NCBI RefSeq assembly: GCF_002607855.1
Contig: NZ_AWQQ01000042.1
Location: 73,677 to 137,676, forward strand
Length of the DNA: 64,000 nucleotides
Source of the DNA: Desulforamulus profundi
Lineage (GTDB): Bacteria; Bacillota_B; Desulfotomaculia; Desulfotomaculales; Desulfotomaculaceae
Reading direction: 5' to 3'
A program made the position numbers and the translations under genes. The notes under the pieces were generated by a model that saw only the letters and a list, made by a program, of their open reading frames with translations, searched no databases and had not been told where the DNA came from. Shown here one piece after another: positions 9,044-18,124 of this stretch (position 1 is its first letter; each line of letters opens with the position of its first letter).

Positions 9044-10019
9044 TTGGCCAGGAGACATATTGTCGGTGGACTTGACATCGGCACCACCAAAGTGGTGTCA
9101 GTGTTAGCGGAAGTCAGCCCCAACGGTTATCCCATCATCAAGGGGCTGGGCGAATGTCCCACCTTGGGGGTTCGCAAAGGGGTTGTTATTGACAAAGCAT
9201 CGTTAAGCAAGTCCATCGCCCAGGCCGTCAGGCTGTCGCAGGCTATGGCCGGCGAAACCACGAATGCTTTCCATGTTGCCTTTCCTGTTGTCAATCAGTT
9301 AGCTGAAGACCTGGAGATTGTAGACGGGCAGTTGGCTGAAAGCATTGCCATGGCCGGGGTGGAAATTTTGGAAATTATCCCGTCGGTGGTGGCTTCAGGA
9401 GAAGCAATTTTAACCGATACCCATAAAAAAATAGGTACGGTGTTAATGGACCTGGGAGGGGCTATTACCGGGTTAGCAGTGTTTGATCAGGGACTGCCGG
9501 TTTATACACAGGCCCTGGCCGTTGGCAGTGAACATATCACCAGCGATTTGGCGGTGTGCCTACGGACTTCCATCGGTGAAGGGGAACGAATCAAACGTAA
9601 CCTGGGTCTGGCAGAGCCGGAGCCGGCTGTATTTTGGAAATCAACAGTGTGGGGGGTATGAAACAAGGAAAGTGCCCGCCAGCACTGCCCGAGATATCAT
9701 ACAATCACGCATGCAAGAAATTTTTGAGCTGGCCCAGCAGGAAGTAAGCCGCCACTACAGACTTGCATCCTTAACCGGCGGATTCATGCTGACAGGCGGT
9801 GGGGCCTTACTAAAGGGAATCTTGGACTTGGCGGCTGCCCAAATGAACTGTTCGAAAGTGGCAGTCGGTTCTCCCGGAAAAGTTGGCGTGCCCGGGGAGG
9901 AATGGACAAGCCCCGTGTATGCTTCATCCATTGGACTGGTACTCTATGGCGCCAAACGAAATTTCCGCCGTTTAGGACGCCTGTCTGTCTGGCGTGAAGT
10001 TCTGGACAGGTTTATCTAA
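9044..10019 (+). CDS. ftsA: FtsA-like division ATPase, shortened; two frame breaks
   Basis: Actin-fold protein that tethers FtsZ to the membrane. TTG 9044 is the best start: GGGAGG (9030-9035) is at proper distance and the protein begins ARRHIVGGLDIGTTKV. Phosphate-2 and adenosine motifs appear as VLMDLGGAITGLAVF and FMLTGGGALLKGI, and the end RRLGRLSVWREVLDRFI looks like the amphipathic membrane-targeting helix. T-run 9632-9635 and G-run 9651-9656 each lack one base. Joined length is only about 325 residues against about 410-430 usually; between AGETT (about residue 72) and VVASGEAIL the 1C (SHS2) subdomain seems absent. Confidence 0.85.
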
Positions 10020-10065
10020 GAAATGAAGCGGCTTGATGGTTTAAATACGGAGGAGGATTAACTTT

Positions 10066-11118
10066 ATGCTTGACTTTGAACTGGACCTGGACCATTTTGC
10101 AAACATTAAAGTAATCGGTGTCGGGGGCGGCGGTAACAACGCAGTCAACCGGATGATCAGTGCCGGGCTGAAAGGCGTCGAATTTGTTGCGGTGAATACA
10201 GATGCACAGTCCCTGTTCTTATCCCACAGCAACCACAAAATTCAGATCGGCACCAAGTTAACCAAAGGTCTGGGCGCCGGAGCCAACCCGGAGATTGGCT
10301 GTAAAGCCGCCGAAGAAAGTCGGGATGAAATCATGCAGGCCCTCAAGGGTGCCGATATGGTCTTTGTCACTGCCGGTATGGGCGGCGGTACCGGGACCGG
10401 AGCAGCGCCGGTGGTGGCTGAGATTGCAAAAGAAATTGGCGCCCTGACGGTAGGCGTTGTCACCAAACCCTTTACTTTTGAGGGAAGAAAGAGACTTACC
10501 CAGGCGGAACAAGGCATTGAGAATCTGAAGAGCAAGGTGGACACACTGATTACCATCCCCAATGACCGTCTTTTGCAAGTCATTGACAAACATACTTCCA
10601 TTGTGGAGGCATTCCGCATTGCGGATGATGTCCTGCGCCAGGGTGTTCAGGGTATCTCCGACCTGATCGCTGTCCCCGGCTTGATTAACCTGGACTTTGC
10701 CGATGTGAAGACCATTATGAAGGATACCGGTTCCGCCCTGATGGGGATTGGCAGTTCCACCGGGGAAAACCGGGCAACCGAGGCGGCCCGGGCAGCCATC
10801 TCCAGCCCGCTGTTGGAAACCTCCATTGAGGGAGCCCGGGGTGTGCTGTTAAATATTACCGGCGGTTCCTCCTTGGGCCTGTTTGAAGTAAATGAAGCGG
10901 CCGAAATCATCGCCCAGGCAGCCGACCCGGAAGCCAACATCATCTTTGGCGCCGTCATTGATGAGAGAATGAATGAAGAGGTTCGGGTAACCGTGATTGC
11001 CACCGGTTTTGACCAGTATGTTCCTGCGAGAAAAGAGAAGAAGAAACCGGAAATGGAAATCAAACCCTTTGCCAGTCACGATGACCTGGACATTCCGGCC
11101 TTCCTGCGCCGTCGCTAA
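10066..11118 (+). CDS. ftsZ: cell division GTPase FtsZ
   Basis: Tubulin-like GTPase that forms the Z ring. 350 residues, ATG 10066 after GGAGGAGG. The nucleotide site shows [13 protein letters not shown], the tubulin signature [10 protein letters not shown] (about residues 107-116) and the synergy loop [11 protein letters not shown]. The C-terminal peptide [12 protein letters not shown] is the binding tail for FtsA and SepF, and both partners are in this window. The frame is intact. It is the last gene of the division operon, and a terminator follows. Confidence 0.98.
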   Translation: MLDFELDLDHFANIKVIGVGGGGNNAVNRMISAGLKGVEFVAVNTDAQSLFLSHSNHKIQIGTKLTKGLGAGANPEIGCKAAEESRDEIMQALKGADMVFVTAGMGGGTGTGAAPVVAEIAKEIGALTVGVVTKPFTFEGRKRLTQAEQGIENLKSKVDTLITIPNDRLLQVIDKHTSIVEAFRIADDVLRQGVQGISDLIAVPGLINLDFADVKTIMKDTGSALMGIGSSTGENRATEAARAAISSPLLETSIEGARGVLLNITGGSSLGLFEVNEAAEIIAQAADPEANIIFGAVIDERMNEEVRVTVIATGFDQYVPARKEKKKPEMEIKPFASHDDLDIPAFLRRR

Positions 11119-11125
11119 GATTTTC

Positions 11126-11156
11126 AACCTCCTGTTTCAGGCAGGGGGTTTTTTAT
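11126..11156 (+). terminator. terminator after ftsZ
   Basis: AACC.CCTG (11126-11134) can pair with CAGG..GGGGGTT (11038-equivalent arm at 11138-11150), followed by six T. It ends the divIB-ftsZ transcript. Confidence 0.6.
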
Positions 11157-11222
11157 TGGGATAACCCCAACACTCCGGGGTACACTAAGTGCAGAAAAAA
11201 TACCCGGAAGAAGGTGATCTTG

Positions 11223-11369
11223 ATGGAGAACGTCAAAACCAACAGGGAAAAGTTAACCCGCAAGGAAGGGTTGGATAAGATCAGGGGGCAACAGCAGTTT
11301 GAGGATCCCAATAAAGGCCCTGCCCACAAAGACTCAAACCGGCACGACATCAACGATCCGCTGGATTGA
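11223..11369 (+). CDS. small hydrophilic protein, 48 residues
   Basis: ATG 11223 lies after GAAGAAGGTG and opens 48 codons ending TGA. The product is highly charged with no membrane helix (begins MENVKTNREKLTRKEGLDKI, ends RHDINDPLD). No family is recognised. Its independent position between the ftsZ terminator and the next small gene, with a good ribosome binding site, suggests a real small gene, possibly sporulation-linked given the neighbours. Confidence 0.5.
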   Translation: MENVKTNREKLTRKEGLDKIRGQQQFEDPNKGPAHKDSNRHDINDPLD

Positions 11370-11401
11370 GAAGTGGGACGTGAGATTAGAAGTGAGAGGT
11401 T
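11367..11401 (+). repeat. agaagtgaga-type dispersed repeat, copy 1
   Basis: A degenerate array of gagaagtgggacgtgagatt-like words begins at the stop of the 48-residue gene. Related arrays are at 14511-14550, 37034-37109 and 56219-56253. Confidence 0.7.
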
Positions 11402-11439
11402 TATGAATGCACGGAGATTGTATTAAGTAGGTGTTGGTG

Positions 11440-11664
11440 ATGGCTCCTAAATGGCGACTTTTAATGTCTGCTGCCAACATGGTGGAGGCAGAAATTTTAA
11501 AAAGCGCTTTGGAAAGTGCGGATATTCCGGTTAATTTGAAATGGGAAAGTTTTAATGCTGTATTTTTTGGTACATCAGCCACCGGGCCCGGTTCCCAGGT
11601 ACAGGTCTTCGTGCCCGAGGAACTGTGGGAGGAAGCCCGGGCTTACCTGTCTTACTCCGATTGA
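11440..11664 (+). CDS. DUF2007 family protein
   Basis: About 74 residues. The DUF2007 pattern is LLMSAANMVEAEILKSALE, then a hydrophobic strand, then QVQVFVPEELWEEARAYL. Members are small soluble proteins with a ferredoxin-like fold, described as putative signal-transducing proteins. ATG 11440 and an upstream GTG 11431 are both possible starts; TAGGTG precedes both. It probably forms its own short transcript before the spoIIG region. Confidence 0.75.
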   Translation: MAPKWRLLMSAANMVEAEILKSALESADIPVNLKWESFNAVFFGTSATGPGSQVQVFVPEELWEEARAYLSYSD

Positions 11665-11742
11665 CCATAGGTTTAACTTTTTTAAAATAACAACGAAAAT
11701 GTAGAAATAACACTAAAAAAACTTGGAAGCAATTACCAGATA

Positions 11743-11776
11743 TTGACAAGTTTCCCTGACCCTGGCGTTGTATAAT
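11743..11776 (+). promoter_or_regulatory. candidate Spo0A-dependent spoIIG promoter (22-nt spacer)
   Basis: A perfect TTGACA (11743-11748) and a perfect TATAAT (11771-11776) are 22 nt apart, about 100 nt before spoIIGA. The Bacillus subtilis spoIIG promoter has just this abnormal 22-bp spacing and needs Spo0A~P. ATTGACA overlapping the -35 resembles an inverted 0A box (5 of 7). Supported by spacing and position only. Confidence 0.5.
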
Positions 11777-11793
11777 ACTGCCAGGGTTTTTTT
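11760..11793 (+). terminator. hairpin with T-run before spoIIGA
   Basis: CCCTGGC (11760-11766) pairs with GCCAGGG (11780-11786), followed by seven T. It can terminate the DUF2007 transcript. The loop contains the TATAAT of the candidate spoIIG promoter, so terminator and promoter overlap. Confidence 0.75.
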
Positions 11794-11879
11794 GTTCCAA
11801 TTGGTTTTGTTGGAATATTTGGCTTGACTGTGCCATATCATGGTACTGACCACCTTTTTTTACGACGGGGTAGGCACAA

Positions 11880-12787
11880 ATGAGACAAGTGGTCTACTTG
11901 GATGAACTACTATTTGTAAACTTGGCGATGAACCTTACTGTGCTCTGGCTAACATCCAGGTTTACCGGGAACGGCAGTTCCTTTGCCCGGATGGTAACCG
12001 CTGCAGCAGTGGGGTGTATTTATGCCTTTATCATTTTCATTCCGGGGTTAGGACCGGCGGGCAGCCTGTACGCAAAATTATTGACCGCCGTGTTGATGGT
12101 TTTGATCGCCTTTGGCTTTGACTCCTGGAGAAAAGTTCTTCGCCGGTTCCTTTTTCTGTTGCTGGCCGGTTTTGCTGTGGGAGGCACTTCTTCCGGCCTG
12201 CATTACCTGTGGGCTAATACACTGGTTGTTCAATCAGACAACCGGTTGGCGGAGATTGGTTTTAACAAGTGGCTGGTTTTATCCTGCATGGTATTCTTAT
12301 CTTACTGTGTGGGAAAATGGGGGTCCACCCTCTGGTTAAAGCGTGGGGGACAAACAACAGATAAAATCCCCTTGACCATTACCCTGTGGGGGAAAAAGGT
12401 CTCTGTGGAGGCGCTGGTGGACACCGGCAACCAACTGGTAGACCCCTTAAGCCAGCACCCGGTTGTGATTGTGGAATATGAGGTTTTAAAGCCATTGCTG
12501 CCTGAAGAAATCTGTGGGCTATTTCAGCGGGGGGGGACCGGGACGGGTCTCTCATGATTCTGTCGCTGTCTGAAACACCCTACGCCAAACGCCTGAGATT
12601 GATACCCTTTCAGTCCCTGGGCAAGGAAAACGGTATGTTATTGGGAATTCGGCCGGATGTCATAGAAATCTGCTATAGAGATAAAAAACAGCAGGTGAAA
12701 GATGTGGTGCTTGGGATTTATGACCGGAAGTTGAGTCCTGAGACCACCTACAGGGCTTTGCTGCACACACAATTTCTGGCTTCATAG
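11880..12787 (+). CDS. spoIIGA: sporulation sigma-E processing protease SpoIIGA (one frame break)
   Basis: Membrane aspartic protease that cleaves pro-sigma-E in the mother cell after a signal from SpoIIR. ATG 11880. The N-terminal half has about five membrane segments (for example [26 protein letters not shown]), and the cytoplasmic half has the catalytic motif [16 protein letters not shown]-run at 12529-12536 needs one more G to join the two parts ([14 protein letters not shown]). Joined length is 302 residues, normal. Its substrate gene sigE is next. Confidence 0.92.
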
Positions 12788-12821
12788 GTGCCCAAGGAAT
12801 GGGATTCAGGGAGGGAGATGC

Positions 12822-13546
12822 TTGAAAAACGCCTGGCATTTAAAAATACTGATTCGGCTCTATGTGGCCCGGGTTATTCACTGGCTGGGATATCACCAGG
12901 AAATCTATTATGTGGGCAGCAGTGAGGCTTTACCCCCACCGCTATCCAACGATGAAGAAAATGATTTAATTGAGCGGTTGGGCAGCGGTGACGGCAAGGT
13001 AAAAAATGTCCTAATTGAGAGAAACCTGCGACTGGTGGTGTATATTGCCAGGAAATTCGAAAATACCGGCGTGGGCATCGAAGATTTGGTATCCATTGGT
13101 ACCATTGGTTTAATTAAAGCTGTCAATACCTTTGACCCGCACAAAAAATCAAGCTGGCCACCTATGCTTCCCGTTGTATTGAAAATGAAATCTTAATGCA
13201 CCTGCGCAGAAACAACAAAACCCGTTCGGAAGTTTCCTTTGACGAACCTTTAAATATAGACTGGGACGGCAACGAATTACTGCTGTCCGACGTGCTGGGA
13301 ACCGAAAATGACATCATCTATAAAAATTTGGAAGAAGAAGTAGACAAAACGCTGCTGCACCAGGCATTGTTGAAATTATCGGGTCGTGAGAGACGGATTA
13401 TGGAACTTCGTTTTGGACTGAACAACGGGCTGGAAAAGACCCAAAAGGAAGTGGCTGACATGCTGGGGATCTCCCAGTCCTATATTTCCCGGTTGGAAAA
13501 AAGAATTATCAAACGCTTAAAAAAAGAAATTCACCGCATGGAGTAA
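12822..13546 (+). CDS. sigE: RNA polymerase sporulation sigma factor sigma-E, pro-form (one frame break)
   Basis: Mother-cell sigma factor. TTG 12822 after GGGAGGG starts a protein with a hydrophobic pro-sequence and the processing region [16 protein letters not shown], as in pro-sigma-E. Region 2 reads [34 protein letters not shown]; region 4 ends [21 protein letters not shown]. The A-run 13143-13148 lacks one A; with it the sequence reads [20 protein letters not shown]. Joined length is 241 residues. It is cotranscribed with spoIIGA. Confidence 0.94.
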
Positions 13547-13577
13547 TTTTAAAAGACAGAGAAATACGAAGATTTCG

Positions 13578-13616
13578 CCCTAAAAACAGCGCATAGAGGT
13601 TGTTTTTGGGGTTTTT
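13578..13616 (+). terminator. hairpin with T-run between sigE and sigG
   Basis: CCTAAAAACA (about 13579-13588) pairs with TGTTTTTGG, followed by a short T-run. It is a moderate terminator between the two sigma genes; readthrough is plausible. Confidence 0.45.
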
Positions 13617-13737
13617 TGCAGCCCTTGGCCCATGTATATAAGAAATTTGCCAAGGTAATAATGAACCTGTAAGGTCAAGTTTAAACGTTTTACCGCTTGT
13701 ACCACCGGTATTAGAAACAACGTTGGGAGGCCGATTA

Positions 13738-14510
13738 ATGCTGGTAAACAAAGTCGAGATCTGCGGTGTAAATACATCCAAACTTCCTGTACTAACAAAC
13801 AGTCAGATGAGAACTTTGTTTGAAGCAATGCAACGAGGAGATAAAGATGCCAGAAGCGAGCTGATTAACGGCAATCTCAGGCTGGTACTCAGCGTCATAC
13901 AACGTTTTACCAACCGTGGCGAGTATGTGGACGACCTGTTTCAAGTGGGCTGTATCGGCCTCATGAAGGCCATCGATAATTTTGATTTGGGTCAGAACGT
14001 AAAATTTTCCACCTATGCGGTACCGATGATTATCGGGGAAATCAGGAGATACCTGCGTGACAACAACCCCATCCGGGTGAGCCGATCCCTGCGGGATGTT
14101 GCTTATAAAGCTTTGCAGGTAAGGGACAGTCTGGTCAATAAATATTCCCGGGAACCGTCCATTAACGAAATTGCCGGCGAACTAAAAATGCCCAGGGAGG
14201 AAATTGTCTTTGCCCTGGACGCCATCCAGGAGCCCATCTCCCTGTTTGAACCCATCTATCACGACGGCGGAGATCCCATTTTCGTGATGGATCAGATCAG
14301 TGACGAAAAAACCTGGACTTAAGCTGGCTGGAGGAGATCTCCATCCGGGACGCATTAAGAAGGCTCAGCGACAGGGAAAAGCATATTCTGACGCTGCGGT
14401 TTTTTGAAGGAAAGACGCAAATGGAGGTGGCCGAGGAAATCGGCATTTCCCAGGCCCAGGTTTCCCGCCTGGAAAAGGCCGCACTCAATCACATGAGAAA
14501 GTATGTATGA
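13738..14510 (+). CDS. sigG: RNA polymerase sporulation sigma factor sigma-G (one frame break)
   Basis: Late forespore sigma factor. ATG 13738 follows GGGAGG; the protein begins LVNKVEICGVNTSKLPVLT, nearly diagnostic for SigG. Region 2 reads NGNLRLVLSVIQRFTNRGE and FQVGCIGLMKAIDNFD; region 4 ends IGISQAQVSRLEKAALNHM. The A-run 14306-14311 lacks one A (DEKNLDLSWLEE). Joined length is 257 residues. The spoIIGA-sigE-sigG order is conserved in spore formers. Confidence 0.95.
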
Positions 14511-14550
14511 TTTGAGAAGTGAGATGTGAGAGGTTGGAAGTAAGAAGAAG
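14511..14550 (+). repeat. agaagtgaga-type dispersed repeat, copy 2
   Basis: tttgagaagtgagatgtgag and following degenerate words begin directly at the sigG stop codon. Confidence 0.7.
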
Positions 14551-14626
14551 ACATAGGAAATCTTCATTTATCTTCCGAGTTTTTCATAGTACAGTATGAA
14601 CCAGCCAATACGAGGTAGTCCATAAG

Positions 14627-14650
14627 CCGATGGCTGAAGCTGATGGCCAG
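14627..14650 (+). repeat. gatggctga-type dispersed repeat, copy 1
   Basis: ccgatggctgaagctgatgg, related to the longer arrays at 62133-62169 (inverted) and 62306-62344. Confidence 0.6.
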
Positions 14651-14690
14651 ATTCCAAAGATATATCCCATAGCAAGAATGTTTGTCCAAA

Positions 14691-14715
14691 AAATAAGGCC
14701 CCCGGCCTTATTTTT
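14691..14715 (+). terminator. terminator before ylmC
   Basis: AAATAAGGCC and GGCCTTATTT form a perfect 10-bp stem with a ccc loop and a T-rich tail. Confidence 0.8.
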
Positions 14716-14767
14716 GTGTAGAAGTTAAATGTTCCTGCATATACATTAACAATGGGGAGGTGGCAAA

Positions 14768-15037
14768 ATGATCAAGATTTCCGACCTGCGGATAAGAGAG
14801 GTTGTAAATGTAGTCGACGGCAGAAGACTTGGACTGATCAAAGATATTGACATTGATTTGGAAGCGGGTCGCATTGCCGCCATCGTTTTACCGGGACAAG
14901 GACGTTTTCTGGGGCTCTTCGGGCGGGACGACGAACTGATTGTCCCCTGGGAAAAAATTAAAAAAATCGGCATCGATATTATCCTGGTAGAAATAGCACC
15001 CTATCATAACCCCAGGGAAGATTCCTACCGTTACTAA
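14768..15037 (+). CDS. ylmC: YlmC/YmxH family PRC-barrel sporulation protein
   Basis: 89 residues of a single PRC-barrel-like domain: MIKISDLRIREVVNVVDGRR, LGLIKDIDIDLEAGRIAAI, LPGQGRFLGLFGR and VPWEKIKKIGIDIILVE. The YlmC/YmxH family is common in spore formers and often sits near sigG/sigE or ylm genes; its biochemical role is unknown. ATG 14768 follows GGGGAGGTGG. It is transcribed alone, between a terminator and the lactate operon promoter. Confidence 0.85.
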   Translation: MIKISDLRIREVVNVVDGRRLGLIKDIDIDLEAGRIAAIVLPGQGRFLGLFGRDDELIVPWEKIKKIGIDIILVEIAPYHNPREDSYRY

Positions 15038-15100
15038 AAAAATTTAGTATGTTAAGATTTGTTTAAATGTTAGGTAAAGAGAGGTATGCTCGAAAAAAGA

Positions 15101-15129
15101 TTGCATTTTGTCAAAAATTTTAATATACT
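15101..15129 (+). promoter_or_regulatory. promoter for lactate utilisation operon
   Basis: TTGCAT (15101-15106), 17-nt spacer, TATACT (15124-15129), about 205 nt before the first gene. The leader then carries a GntR-type operator. Confidence 0.5.
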
Positions 15130-15250
15130 ATTCAGAAAATGGCTGACTAATTGAAAAGAATACAGTATATAAGGAGATGTTAATAAATAAACAATCAGCA
15201 CTTCTTAATTTCTGCAAAAGTCAGTAAGCCATTTTTTTGGTTGCAAATCG

Positions 15251-15261
15251 TGGTCTGACCA
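15251..15261 (+). promoter_or_regulatory. GntR/FadR-type operator TGGTCTGACCA
   Basis: This 11-bp palindrome fits the TNGTNNNACNA consensus used by FadR-subfamily GntR repressors, which include LldR/LutR lactate regulators. It lies in the leader of the lactate pair, where a bound repressor could block transcription. The regulator gene is not in the window. Confidence 0.5.
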
Positions 15262-15334
15262 TCATGCCCTCACGATGGTATGAAAGTAAAATCTATCGTA
15301 AAGTTTCCAAAAATATATTCAAGAGGTGGATTGC

Positions 15335-15928
15335 ATGAGCGCCGTACAAGCGAAGGTTCCTATGAAGGATTCTTACAGCGAGTGTAAAGGAGATGCTTTG
15401 TACGAAAAGTTTAAAACCGCTGCCGAAGCCCTGTCTGCAGAAGTACACAGGGTAGCCAACCTGGAGGAGGCCCGTCACCTGGTAGCCAAGATCATCGGTG
15501 AACTGAAGGTGGATAAGGTTGTCTACGCTTCTTCCCAGTTAGTTGACGAGGTGGATGTAAAAGCCATCGGCAGCAAACTGGGCATTGTGATGACCGATGA
15601 AAATTTACGGCAGAATGCTGCCGATGCCGGTTTGGGCATTTCCCAGTTGGACTATGCCATTGCGGAAATTGGCACTTTGGTCGGCAATGCCACCAGCATT
15701 GAGAGCCGCATGGTATCCATCCTTCCCCCGGTTCACATGGTGTTTGTTCGGACCAAAAACCTTTTACCCACCCTGCTGGATGCCATTGCTGTTTATAATA
15801 AAAACCTTGGCGAGCTTCCTAAATATCTCACCTTCGTCAGTGGTCCCAGCCGTACTGCGGACATTGAAAGGGTCCTCACCATTGGTGTTCATGGTCCTGG
15901 TAGACTAATCATCGTGTTTATAGACTAG
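15335..15928 (+). CDS. lutC: LUD-domain lactate utilisation protein (LutC-like)
   Basis: 197 residues of one LUD (DUF162) domain: the core reads VDKVVYASSQLVDEVDVKAI, then GISQLDYAIAEIGTLVG, SRMVSILPPVHMVFV and the glycine-rich end TIGVHGPGRL. LutC proteins are subunits of the LutABC/LldEFG L-lactate oxidising complex. ATG 15335 follows AAGAGGTGG. It lies 11 nt before the large Fe-S partner, an arrangement known in sulfate reducers such as Desulfovibrio (small LUD gene plus a roughly 717-residue Fe-S gene). Confidence 0.85.
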   Translation: MSAVQAKVPMKDSYSECKGDALYEKFKTAAEALSAEVHRVANLEEARHLVAKIIGELKVDKVVYASSQLVDEVDVKAIGSKLGIVMTDENLRQNAADAGLGISQLDYAIAEIGTLVGNATSIESRMVSILPPVHMVFVRTKNLLPTLLDAIAVYNKNLGELPKYLTFVSGPSRTADIERVLTIGVHGPGRLIIVFID

Positions 15929-15939
15929 GGAGGTACAAC

Positions 15940-18084
15940 ATGGCGACAGCAAAATTAAAACAGGAAATTAACTCTGCTCTGCACAACGATAACTTAAAGG
16001 GCGCCCTGGGCCGCTTCGGGGAAGCCTATCCCATCGCCCGCGAGAAGGCCTATGAAGGTAAGGACTTCGAAGCCATTCGTGAAAAAATTTGCACAGCCAA
16101 GAGCTATGCTGCAGATAACATGGAAGAACTTGCCAACCAGTTTGCCGCCAATGCAGAAAAAAACGGCTCCATTGTATTCCGGGCCAAAACCGCCCAGGAG
16201 GCCAAGGAATATATTCTGAAAGTGGCCAAGGAAAACAATGTAAACCATATTATTAAGTCCAAGTCCATGGCTTCTGAAGAAATTCACCTCAACAAGTTCC
16301 TGAATGAAAATGGCATTCAGGATGTTGCGGAATCCGACCTGGGTGAATGGATTATTCAGCTTTGCGGCCAGCGTCCTTCCCACATGGTGATGCCCGCTAT
16401 TCACATGACCCGTGGTGAAGTGGCCGACATCTTCTCCAAGGAAGTTAATGAAAATCTGGAACCGGATATTCCCAAACTGGTTAAAGTGGCCAGAGAAAGC
16501 CTGCGCAGCAAGTTCCTGCGGGCTGAAATGAGTATCTCCGGCGCCAACATTGCCGTAGCTGAAACCGGCACCCTTGTGATGTGCACCAACGAAGGGAACG
16601 GCCGTCTGACCACCACCGTGCCTCCGGTACACGTCGTCCTGGTGGGGATGGAAAAACTGGTGGCGAAGTTTGAGGACGTAGGCCCCATCCTGGAAGCCCT
16701 GCCCCGCAGCGCCACCGGTCAGAAACTGACCAGCTACGTGACCATGATGACCGGTCCCACCGCTGCCATTGACATGGACGGCAGCATCATTGAACAAAAA
16801 CAAATGCACATTGTGCTTATGGATAACGGACGTACTGAAATGCGCAACGATCCTGTCTTCAAACAGGCCCTCCAGTGCATTCGCTGCGCTTCCTGTCTCA
16901 ACGTTTGCCCTGTATTCCAGCAGGTGGGCGGACACGTCTATGGGGACGTGTACACCGGCGGTATCGGCACCATTCTAACCGCTTTCTTGAACAGTTTTGA
17001 GAAAGCGGGCGAACTGCAGAACCTCTGCCTCCGCTGCGAGCGCTGCAAGTCCTTCTGCCCCGGCAAGATTGACCTGCCCGGCCTGATTGTTGAACTGCGC
17101 CGCCGTACCGTGAAAAAAGAAGGCCTGCCTATGGGTCAAAAGTTGATTTTGGAGAAGTTACTGACCAACCGCAAGCTGTTCCACACCTTGCTCAGAACCG
17201 CTTCCCTGGCCCAAAAGCCTTTTGTAAAAGGCAATATGATTCGTCACCTGCCCCTGTTCTTCTCCGGTCTCACCGAAGGCCGCAGCCTGCCTGCCGTAGC
17301 TGCCACACCGCTGCGGGACAAGGTTGGCCACTCTGTACCCAAGGGCAAAGTGAAGGCCAAGGTTGCCTACTATGCCGGCTGCCTCGGTGATTTTGTCTAT
17401 CCCGAGCAGGGTGAAGCCGCCTACAAAGTGCTGAACAAAATGGGTATGGCAATTGTTTTCCCGCTGGAGCAAACCTGCTGCGGCATTCCCGCCAGCCAGA
17501 TGGGCGCCCCGGAAGTGGCTGTAAAACTGGCCAAGCAAAACATCGAGGCCCTTGAAAAGGAAAACGTGGACTACATTGTTTCCCTGTGCCCCACCTGCGT
17601 GGAGGTGTTAAAACACCACTACCTGGATCACTTTAAGGATGATCCCGCCTGGATGGCCCGTGCGGAAAAAGTGGCTGCCAAGGTTGTCGACTTTGCTTCC
17701 TTCGTTGCCCAGCACGGCAAAGACCTCAAGTTAAAGAACCTGGGCGCCAATGCGACCTACCACGATTCCTGCCACATGAAGCGGGCACTGGGCGTTTGGC
17801 AGGAGCCCCGGGAACTGCTGAGCAAAGCCGGTGTTGCCATCACCGAAATGAAGGGCTGCGACGAGTGCTGTGGTTTTGGTGGTTCTTACTCCATCAAGAT
17901 GCCGGAAATCTCCCTGGCCATCTTAGATAAGAAACTTGCCAATGCCGAAGCTACCGGCGCCAGCGTACTGGCTCTCGACTGCCCCGGCTGCAAAATGCAG
18001 ATCAGCGGCGGCCTGGACGCCAAGGGTAAAAATATTGCCGTTAAGCACACTGCTGAACTGCTGGCAGATGCTTTAAAAGAATAG
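15940..18084 (+). CDS. LUD/4Fe-4S/CCG fusion subunit of lactate dehydrogenase (LutB-LutA fusion)
   Basis: 714 residues with three parts in order. A LUD domain covers about 60-300 (AEMSISGANIAVAETGTLV, PPVHVVLVGMEKL). A ferredoxin-like double cluster has CIRCASCLNVCPV (about 313) and CLRCERCKSFCPG (about 362). Two CCG modules follow: GCLGDF..CCGIPASQMG..CPTC (about 480-560) and DSCHMKR..CDECCGFGGSYS..CPGC (about 610-690). This combines LutB and LutA in one chain. It probably oxidises lactate to pyruvate at the inner membrane and passes electrons to the quinone pool; the acceptor is inferred. ATG 15940 follows GGGAGG. The frame is intact. Confidence 0.88.
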   Translation: MATAKLKQEINSALHNDNLKGALGRFGEAYPIAREKAYEGKDFEAIREKICTAKSYAADNMEELANQFAANAEKNGSIVFRAKTAQEAKEYILKVAKENNVNHIIKSKSMASEEIHLNKFLNENGIQDVAESDLGEWIIQLCGQRPSHMVMPAIHMTRGEVADIFSKEVNENLEPDIPKLVKVARESLRSKFLRAEMSISGANIAVAETGTLVMCTNEGNGRLTTTVPPVHVVLVGMEKLVAKFEDVGPILEALPRSATGQKLTSYVTMMTGPTAAIDMDGSIIEQKQMHIVLMDNGRTEMRNDPVFKQALQCIRCASCLNVCPVFQQVGGHVYGDVYTGGIGTILTAFLNSFEKAGELQNLCLRCERCKSFCPGKIDLPGLIVELRRRTVKKEGLPMGQKLILEKLLTNRKLFHTLLRTASLAQKPFVKGNMIRHLPLFFSGLTEGRSLPAVAATPLRDKVGHSVPKGKVKAKVAYYAGCLGDFVYPEQGEAAYKVLNKMGMAIVFPLEQTCCGIPASQMGAPEVAVKLAKQNIEALEKENVDYIVSLCPTCVEVLKHHYLDHFKDDPAWMARAEKVAAKVVDFASFVAQHGKDLKLKNLGANATYHDSCHMKRALGVWQEPRELLSKAGVAITEMKGCDECCGFGGSYSIKMPEISLAILDKKLANAEATGASVLALDCPGCKMQISGGLDAKGKNIAVKHTAELLADALKE

Positions 18085-18090
18085 GTAAAT

Positions 18091-18124
18091 AAAAAGAGGT
18101 TGGGATGAGCCCCAACCTCTTTTT
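18091..18124. terminator. bidirectional terminator between the lactate operon and splB
   Basis: AAAAAGAGGTTGGG (18091-18104) pairs perfectly with CCCAACCTCTTTTT (18111-18124). A- and T-runs on both sides let it serve both convergent genes. Confidence 0.9.
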
